Source: Papaver somniferum (taxonomy: Eukaryota > Streptophyta > Magnoliopsida > Ranunculales > Papaveraceae). Taken from it: DNA of 64,000 bases. Position numbers and translations under genes: made by a program. Positions 57,219 through 64,000 of this stretch are shown one piece after another. Within the stretch, counting starts at the first letter, position 1. Each line of letters opens with the position of its first letter. Below the pieces are notes generated by a model. That model saw nothing but the letters and a program-made list of their open reading frames with translations, did not search any database and was not told where the DNA came from. The stretch covers positions 134,696,777-134,760,776 of the forward strand of contig NC_039361.1 in the NCBI RefSeq assembly GCF_003573695.1, in the 5' to 3' direction.

Positions 57219-58380
57219 TAAAAAAGCGGGGATCTGACAACCACACCCAATGTTTCATTTAGGCATTCTGTATGGACTAACTCCAATATAATTCCAAGAT
57301 AATCAACTAGACAGTTAGACTCAATCAAGGAAAATATATCCAAGAGTTATATCTTTGTTTCTTAATGTAATCGGCAAATCAAACAGATAGAAATCCGCGA
57401 GCCTAATTATTATGAGAAACAACTTGAATGGTACCAAAGAACAATGTTCAAGTGTCAATCAATTTCAATCAACAACCAAAGGTTGGATTTACCAATTGAT
57501 TGAACTACGCACAACCTGTGATATTTCAATTATATAAACAAATATAATGCGGAAAAGAAATAACATAGACACCAGAAGTTTTGTTAACGAGGAAACCGCA
57601 AATGCAGAAAACCCCCGGGACCTAGTCCAGATTTGAACACCACACTGTATTAAGCCGCTACAGACTCTAGCCTACTACAAGTTAACTTCGGACTGGAATG
57701 TAGTTGATCCCAAACCAATCTCACACTCATTAAGGTACAGTCGTGTTCCTTACGCCTCCGAATCCCAGCAGGACTCTACGCACTTAATTCCCTTAGCTGA
57801 TCTCACCCATAACTAAGAGTTATTACGACCCAAAGTCGAAGACTTGATAAACAAATCTGTCTCCCACAGAAAAGTCTATTTTCATAGATAAATCCATATC
57901 CCACAGAAATACCTACGAAGTTTGTTCTGTCTTTTGATAAATCAAGGTGAACATGAACCAGTTGATAATCCGGTCTTATATTCCCGAAGAACAGCCTAGA
58001 AACATCAATCACCTCATAATAGATTAACTATATGGTAGTAGAACAAGTTATTGTGGAATCACAAAGAATGAGACGAAGAGATTTGCGATTACTTTTTATA
58101 TCTTACCTATCGAAAATAAATCTCGAGCAAATCTTAGCGAAGATAGAACTCAATACGATAGAACAAGTAAGATCAGAACACGCAACTATAGAGAAAATAG
58201 TTGGGTCTGGATTAAGAATCCCAATATAGTCTTTAAGTCGTTAATCTATAATAGTTTTAGGAAAAACCTAGGTTAAAGGAGAATCGATTCTAGTCGCAAC
58301 TAGTATCATCCAGGAGGTCTGGGGATTGGGTTTCCCAGTTGCTAGAGTTCTCCCTTACATAGTCTTCAAATCAGGGTTTG
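57219..58380 (-). repeat. LTR D2, minus strand, 5' part missing
   Basis: Begins at its LTR end (AAAAAAGCGGGGATCTG, complement of the usual CCCCGCTTTTTCA end) and runs inverted to near the TATA region, where it stops at about 58380 (TCAGGGTTTG). The stretch 58104-58380 is the inverted copy of 56945-57218, giving a large imperfect inverted repeat with an ~885-bp spacer. D2 most simply inserted into D1 and was then truncated by the sequence to its right. Confidence 0.75.
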
Positions 58381-58667
58381 ATAACTGATAAGCACGTAAG
58401 TGCGACACTTTTTCACCCGTAATTACATTAGTTAGGACTCATTTTCTTGCTAATAAACTTGTTTTAAGTCTTTTCAAGGAAATAAGTTCTTATGGAGAAA
58501 TCGACTCGAAAAATCGCTAAAGGCACTCAAAAAAGTGTTAAAGGCATTCAAACTTTGGATAATGGCACCCCCAAGAAATGCGTTGAAGACACCCGGAGGA
58601 ATTGATAAAGGCACCCCAGGAGTTTTCCACTATATACAACCCAAATAACTCTTTATACCTATTTTGG
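58381..58667 (+). repeat. Start of another LTR-like repeat
   Basis: The sequence TGATAAGCACGTAAGTGCGA followed by TTTCACCCGTAATTACATTA looks like the start of a plant gypsy-type LTR. No matching end was found in the window. The left edge coincides with the break in LTR D2. Confidence 0.4.
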
Positions 58668-59850
58668 GGTAAAAATTGATTCTGCTGGAAATGGTAAATT
58701 TGGGTGTGCCACCGAGAAACGAATCTAAACCCTAAACAAATGCAATGCACGAGAGTACTTTAGATTCGAGAGATCAATCTGTATAATTCTGGCCTAATCC
58801 AAGAAAAGGTCGTTACAACCTTGCTTCAGTAACAAAATGAAGGAGAAGGGTTGATCTTAGGGAGGGAATCAAAGAAGGTGATGAGATCAGAATGATGAAT
58901 TATGAAGGTGTTGCTGTTTTATGACTTGTATCAGAATGCGGAGCTTTCTTGCGAAATGTAAGTTATAAGTTCTTGGTGTTTTCTGGATACTTGTGTTGAT
59001 AACACTTGTTTTTTTTTATCTACATAGGTTAAAATCCTATTTATACATGTCATGATTGAGCGCACCCTGATCTCATAGGAAGTGGAGGAAGTTAAGTAGT
59101 GGAGAAGTGGGGATCGTGTAAAAGTGGTGACGATCACGTCTCTATCATGAGGGAAGACCGATCAGTCTTACACCCACTACTCTTTTACTTCTATCATACG
59201 TTCGCCTTTCCTATCACTTTCTCGCAATAGGCGTGTTGCATGCCACATGTTGTTGTTTGAGGGTGAAAAAGATTTCTGCTGATTTTGGTAATTCCGGGTG
59301 TGTGGGTGAGAAACGAGTTTAAACCCTAAATAATGTACTGCAAGGGAGTACTTTAGATTCGAGAAATTAATCTGTACAAATCCGGCCTAAACCAAGAAAT
59401 GGCCATTCCAGACTTGCTTCGGTCACAAAGTGAAGGAGAAGGGTTGGTTTTGGGGAGGGAAGCGAAGAGAGTGTTGAGACCAGAATAGTTGATTCTGGAA
59501 GAGTAGTTGTTTCACGAGTTGTATCAGAAAGTGGGAAGCTAACAGATGGAAAGCTAGCAAATATTTTCTGAGTGTTGTATCCTCCTGACCTGAACTTGTT
59601 GTTCGGTGGAAATAGGTAAGACCTATTTATACAAGTCGAAGTGAAACGTACTCTGGTATCGTGAGAAATGGAAAACGGATGAGTAAATGGGAGGAGGTGG
59701 TAACCGGTAACGCCTGGATTTGATGTTCCATAAAAGAAAGCGTTTCACCATTACTCCCTATATTTACTAACCGCCTCATCCTTATGACATTGTCTTATGA
59801 CGGGCGTAGTGTACGCCATACGCTGTAAACCGCCAAATCAATACCCAATG
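58668..59850. repeat. Tandem duplication, unit about 590 bp, two diverged copies
   Basis: Copy 1 starts near 58668 and copy 2 near 59267. Shared landmarks: AAACCCTAAA (58727, 59321), GGAGTACTTTAGATTCGAGA, AATGAAGGAGAAGGGTTG-like, and CTATTTATAC (59037, 59624), which on the minus strand is a TATA-like GTATAAATAG. Spacing is 587-594 bp. The two copies differ by many substitutions, so the duplication is old. No gene is seen. Confidence 0.75.
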
Positions 59851-60153
59851 AGCGTCCCTCAGTTTGTGACATGTGCTGATGTCTCGAGTGTTTTCGTGGA
59901 AAACATGTAGCATGTTGTTGTTCGGCAAGTTGAGCTTGGGAGACTTTCCGGCTCGGTGGTGACCTTCGACGGTCGAGATTTTTCATCTTTTGAGGAAGGG
60001 TGGCCGTTGATTATTGCAACCCTTCGTTTGGTAGCCAGTGGCATGAAAGCATGTACGCTACGGCTTTAATATGGCCTAGTATAGGCGCGGCCAAAAGTTA
60101 GGGTTTTGGCTTTGTTTGGGCGTGACCAAACTAGGGATTGGCGTCGGGCCAAA

Positions 60154-61270
60154 GGTTGCCATGCGTTAGCTGGTAACCTTGGACGACTAAGATCTGCATC
60201 TTAGATGGAAAAGTGGTCGTTGATCTTCGCAAGCCTTTGTTTTGGTAGCCACATAGGGAAGGCCGGCATGGTATGGCGCGACAAGTTGGTTGGCATGCCA
60301 TTGGCACATGTGGCATGGCTGGCATGCCTTGGCGCGGTTTGGGTGTGGCCAAAAAAAAGGTTTTTCCGTTGGGACAAAGGGTACCATGTGTTGGTTGGCG
60401 ACCTTGGACGGCTAAAATTTGCATCTTAGATGGAAGGATGGCCGTTGATCGTCGCCAGCCTTTGTTTTGGTAACCGCATAGGGAAGGCCGGCATGGTATG
60501 GCACGACAAGGTGGCTGGCATGCCATTGGCACATGTGGCATGGCCGGCATGCCTTGGCGCGGTTTGGGCGTGACCAAAACTAGGGTTTTGGCGTTGGGCC
60601 AAAGGTTACCATGTGTTGGTTGGTGACCTTGGACGACTGAGATTTGCATCTAAGATGGAAGGGTGGCCGTTGATTGTCGCACATCTTCGTTTTGGCAGCC
60701 GTGAAGGGAAGGCCGACATGGCATGGCTTAGGCACGGCAAGGTGAATGGTGCGGCATGCCATTGGCACATGTGGCATGGTCGTCATGCCTTGGCATGGTT
60801 TAGGCGCGGCCAAACTAGGGTTTTGGCGTTAGGCCAAAGGTTACCATGCGTTGGTTGGTGACCTTGGACGGCTGAGATTTGCATCTAAGATGGAAGGGTG
60901 GCCGTTGATCATCATACGCCTTCGTTTTGTTAGCCGCATAGGGAAGTCCGGCATGGTATGGCATAGCAAGGTGGTCGGCATGCCATTGGCACATGTGGCA
61001 TGGCATGCCTTGGCGCGGTTTGGCGAGGCCAAAACTAGGGTTTGGGCCAAAGGTTACCATGCGTTGTTTGGCGACCTTGGATGGCTAAGATCTGCATCTA
61101 AGATGGAAGGGTGGTCGTTGATCATCGCACGCCTTTGTTTTGGTAGCCGCATAGGGAAGGCCGGCATGGTATGGCGCAACAAGGTGGTTGGCATGTCATT
61201 GGCACATGTGGTGCGGCTGGCATGGTTGGCATGACTTGGCGCTGAGGTGCGGCTGGCATGGCATGCCATT
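60154..61270. repeat. 213-235-bp tandem repeats, five GC-rich units
   Basis: Units can be marked by GGTTACCATGCGTTGGTTGG-like phrases at 60154, 60379, 60604, 60839 and 61052. Each holds TTGGACGGCTAAGATTTGCA-like, GGGAAGGCCGGCATGGTATG and TGCCATTGGCACATGTGGCA words. Composition is much richer in G and C than the rest of the window. The many long open frames on both strands here are a by-product of the repeat and I do not call them genes. Confidence 0.85.
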
Positions 61271-61600
61271 GGCGCAGTGGTGCAGCTGGCATGGTTGGCA
61301 TGCCTTGGCTCGGAGGTGTGGTTGGCATGGTTGGCATGCCTTGGCGCGGAGGTGCGGCTGGCATGGCATGCCATTGGCGAAGTGGTGCGGCTGGCATGGT
61401 TGGCATGCCTTGGCGCGGAGGTGTGGCTGGCATGGCATACCATTGGCGCAGTGGTGCGGCTGGCATGGTTAGCATGCCTTGGCGCGGAGATATGGCTGGC
61501 ATGGTATGCCATTGGCACAGCGGTGTGGCTGGCATGATCTGTCATTGGCACAGTGGTGCGGCTGGCATGGTTGGCATGCCTTGGCGCGGTAACATAAGAA
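61200..61600. repeat. 69-bp minisatellite with GGCATGCC palindromes
   Basis: The phrase GGCTGGCATGGTTGGCATG recurs at 61215, 61284, 61320, 61389, 61458, 61526 (variant) and 61560: spacing 69, 36, 69, 69, 68, 34. The 69-bp unit is therefore two related ~35-bp halves. Because 69 and 36 are multiples of three, frames stay open on both strands (for example 61054-61614 minus), giving false repeat proteins. Confidence 0.85.
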
Positions 61601-62318
61601 TTAGGGTTTGGCATAGATGATGTCAGTCAGTGTTAAGGGTTCTCCCGTGGAACATGACCCATGTAAAAAAAGAAGGGTACCCCGGTAATTCTTACGTAAG
61701 CATGCTGATTGATTCAATAAATGTTTTAATGGTCATAGTGACGTCATGTCAGATGTACAGTTTTACGATTTTGACCCTAAGCTAAAAACCACCATCAACA
61801 TTAAGTCCCCTGCTTAGCTCAAAACAGGAGCATTGTTGCGAGGTAAGCATAAGATGGTGACAGGCGAGGACAAAAATCGAAATGACAGGTCGTGAAAAGA
61901 TGGTCAGGAAAGTCCGACTAACCTTTTTAGAGAGGTAAGGAAAGTTCATGATCCTCATGTTTGGCGGCCTTGCGTAGATTCTATTTATGGTGTAGACCGT
62001 GAAGTGGTAAGATGAAGATCGTCGGCTTATTCTGGCCATGTATCACCTTAGCTGGGTTAGGTAACATCATGACGCTGGCTTGGCGAGTTGTTGGTGTTGG
62101 CACGACAAGTCATGGCGCAGACGGCTTGGCATGGTGGGGCCAAGGCATGGTGCAGACGGCTTGGCATGGTGGGGCCAAGGCAATGGCGTGGTTTGGTGAG
62201 GCAAAGGATGCGCGGACGGCTTGGCATGGTGATTTGTCTTCGCGGACCCGGTTGCCTCTTTTCCTTACTTCACTCAAATAGGAAGTCCTTTTCTTATTCA
62301 AAATCCCAAGTACCACGC
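61601..62318. other. GC-rich spacer upstream of a promoter
   Basis: Contains no clear gene. A second, shorter run of GGCTTGGCATGGTGGGGCCA repeats lies at 62115-62230. ACCACCATCAACATTAAGTC at 61787 is unassigned. Confidence 0.45.
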
Positions 62319-62328
62319 CTATAAAAGG
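62319..62328 (+). promoter_or_regulatory. TATA box upstream of the plant-mobile-domain pseudogene
   Basis: CTATAAAAGG in CGCCTATAAAAGGGGG is a strong TATA element. About 95 bp downstream, CCCAG/GTATGT (62416/62417) is a good splice donor and an acceptor TTGTAG lies at ~62948, so a 5' leader exon and a ~530-bp intron may precede the coding part at 62992. Confidence 0.5.
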
Positions 62329-62991
62329 GGGTCGACCTCTCCTTTTATTTCACACCTTTCAAAATTTTTTTTATTCTGGCCGTGTGGTAATAGTAAAGCG
62401 GACGAGCGAATCCCAGGTATGTCTTCCAGCACTTCCTCTTTAACTTGTTTTTCTTGTTTTCTTGTGCTAGTGCAAACCCTAGCTGTAGGCGTACCTTTTC
62501 ATGAACTTGTAAAAATATTGTTCTTTTGTGTTGGTATGAATCCTAGCCGTAAATATGCTTTGCGTGAACTTGTAGTAACATTTAGGCGTGGATACAGTAG
62601 TAATGTTGGCCGCCTCAATTACTGTGCAAAGTAGGCATGCATGAGCTAGTAACTGTCATTCCCTTCCCGTGAAAACCTATCTCCTAGGGTTTCCTCCCTT
62701 TTCCTGGTGTGGCCGTGTGTATTGTTCCCATGGTGGGGCACGCCTCCTCGTCCGGGCGCAAATTTCCTGCTGCAGGGTACGGCCTTGGCATGAGGTGGTG
62801 ATGCAGTGTCTGTCAGTCCCCATTTCTTTGCTCATGCGCATTATGACTTTGCAACAAATTGATTTGCGTCCAGGATGGATCTTCTGTGTCTGATAAAATA
62901 ATTTCCATGCACTTTCCGTAATAATTTCTCTTTTTATTATTCCATTGTAGTTATTTCGAAGGTGAAAGTAGCGTGAGAGAATTCCGTTAGG

Positions 62992-64000
62992 ATGTCATTT
63001 GAGAAAAGTTCTGCCATGCCGAAAGATGTTCTCAATTCCAAGCCAAACATAGACGATGAGTTCTTTACAACATCCTCCATAATTAGGAAAAATCATCCCA
63101 CGTATGTGTCGATTCTTCTGACTGATCCGGAAAGTAAAGGAGAGGCCCGGTCAGTTCGTCTTGGAGGTGTAATAAGGTTTTGTTTTCAGAGGAAAGAGTA
63201 TTCTGCTTCTCCCATTTACTTTTAAAATAAGTGTGAGTCCGTTGCGTCCCTTTGAGAAATGGATGTGATTCATGATGATCCAGGAATGTGTAAAATCCAG
63301 TTTGACCAAGGCGCAGATTATTGATGCTGTCGCGGCTTCCGCGGTGCTTCAAATTAGGAAAGATATTACAGGCTTGGTTGATTTTATTTCTAGATGGTGT
63401 CCGGACACTCACACGGACATATGCAGGTGGGGTGAAATGACTATCTCTTTAGAGAGCGTGGCCGTCTTGCTGAACCTTCCCGTAATAGGAAACCTCGATG
63501 TCAAGTTGTCTGCAGATGAAGAAGAAATGCGCGCCGCTCTGGTTGCGAAATCAAAAGGATTCATTCGGAAAGAAAACGAGACGAGGTGCTTCTATGGCTG
63601 GTGGGTGTCTCAATGGTTTCCTGATGAGTTGGAGCCAAATCAAAAAAATAGTACACTTCATGTCGCAGCGTTCTTGGCTCTTTTGTTATCTAGAGATATT
63701 TTCGATGAGGCTCTGGTAAGAAGGAGATAAGACAGGAACTTATCAAGTTTGTCATAAAATTGGCAAAAGGTGTCGTTCTCCCTATTGGCGGCTTGTTTAT
63801 TGATTCTCTGTACACACACTTGGATCATCTGTTCGCGGACATGTGCGCTTCAAATAGCTACATGAAAGTGGATTCGTATATTCATGTCGCCTTTCTCCAA
63901 GCGTAGTTGTGGGAGCACTTCGAAAGGTGTGCTCCAAAACCATTGGCCGTACTTCCCGAGTCTTGGGGTGGTTCTAGGATACTGCGCTGGTCGAATAGGC
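62992..64000 (+). pseudogene. Plant mobile domain (PMD) protein, broken, runs off the window
   Basis: The first frame (62992-63225, MSFEKSSAMPKDVL) ends early. The main block, 63272-63730, reads LVDFISRWCPDTHTDICRWG and then EMTISLESVAVLLNLPVIG, the hallmark of the plant mobile domain found in MAIN/MAIL1 proteins and in many transposon-borne copies. After a stop at 63728-63730 the domain continues in another frame (QELIKFVIKLAKGVVLPIGG, LYTHLDHLF), with a TAG inside VAFLQA-stop-LWEHFERCAP. So at least two frame changes and one nonsense codon are present. PMD genes are widely carried by plant transposons; the repeat-rich surroundings suggest such an origin here, but I cannot see which element type. 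The C-terminal end lies beyond the window. Confidence 0.75.

Noticed and set aside
61054..61614. Long minus-strand ORF with His/Ala/Pro repeats, and several overlapping plus- and minus-strand ORFs between 60130 and 61620
   Set aside because: Both strands and several frames are open because the 69/36-bp repeat length is a multiple of three and the sequence is GC-rich. No start context, splice structure or domain supports any of them.

Overview
The window is nuclear DNA from a flowering plant, almost certainly a eudicot with a transposon-rich genome. The evidence is two intron-containing plant genes (one a CAMTA-type calmodulin-binding transcription activator) surrounded by nested plant transposons: CACTA, Ty1/copia-type and Ty3/gypsy-type LTR elements, L1-type LINEs, a Stowaway MITE, a Mutator-like inverted-repeat element and a plant-mobile-domain pseudogene. 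I cannot name the species from sequence alone.

Layout. 1-5480: right-hand part of a CACTA element with a 152-bp tandem array, a spliced DUF4218/DUF4216 remnant, tRNA-like sequences and a clear CACTA terminus; it sits in the 5' LTR of the next element. 5481-12085: a copia-like LTR element (family A) without pol, whose 3' end is chimeric. 12086-23465: an LTR of family B, broken by a 9.07-kb gypsy-type element on the minus strand (13169-22239, target duplication AATGC), itself broken by a family-A solo LTR (17134-19570, target duplication GATAT). 23560-24150: copia protease/integrase fragment. 24644-26874 and 27943-30695: solo LTRs. 30696-34312: two overlapping LINE remnants.

35147-42300 is the genic island. 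It holds a two-exon gene for a 225-residue single-membrane-span protein of unknown function and an 11-exon CAMTA4-like gene encoding 966 residues, both on the minus strand. Intron 3 of the CAMTA gene carries an 81-bp Stowaway element, and its TIG domain carries an in-frame 48-bp duplication.

42676-58380: AT-rich repeats, then a Mutator-like element with long inverted repeats that was split by a complete 9.58-kb copia-like element (45131-54708), whose 3' LTR in turn holds a 1243-bp gypsy-family solo LTR (target duplication ATTGT). Two related LTRs follow in head-to-head orientation. 58380-64000: a GC-rich repeat zone (590-bp duplication, 213-235-bp units, 69-bp GGCATGCC units), a TATA-type promoter and a broken plant-mobile-domain gene running off the end.

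The most interesting pattern is in the LTRs. Related LTR subfamilies keep the same frame (start, TATA region, end) but carry different short, often palindromic repeat motifs at the same U3 position: TTCGCGAAC, GTACGCGTAC, GTATGCGAAC. Two more distant LTRs carry GATCGGTYACACC and TTYGCCAACC repeats in the U3 side. The pol-less elements also carry unrecognised coiled-coil ORFs.
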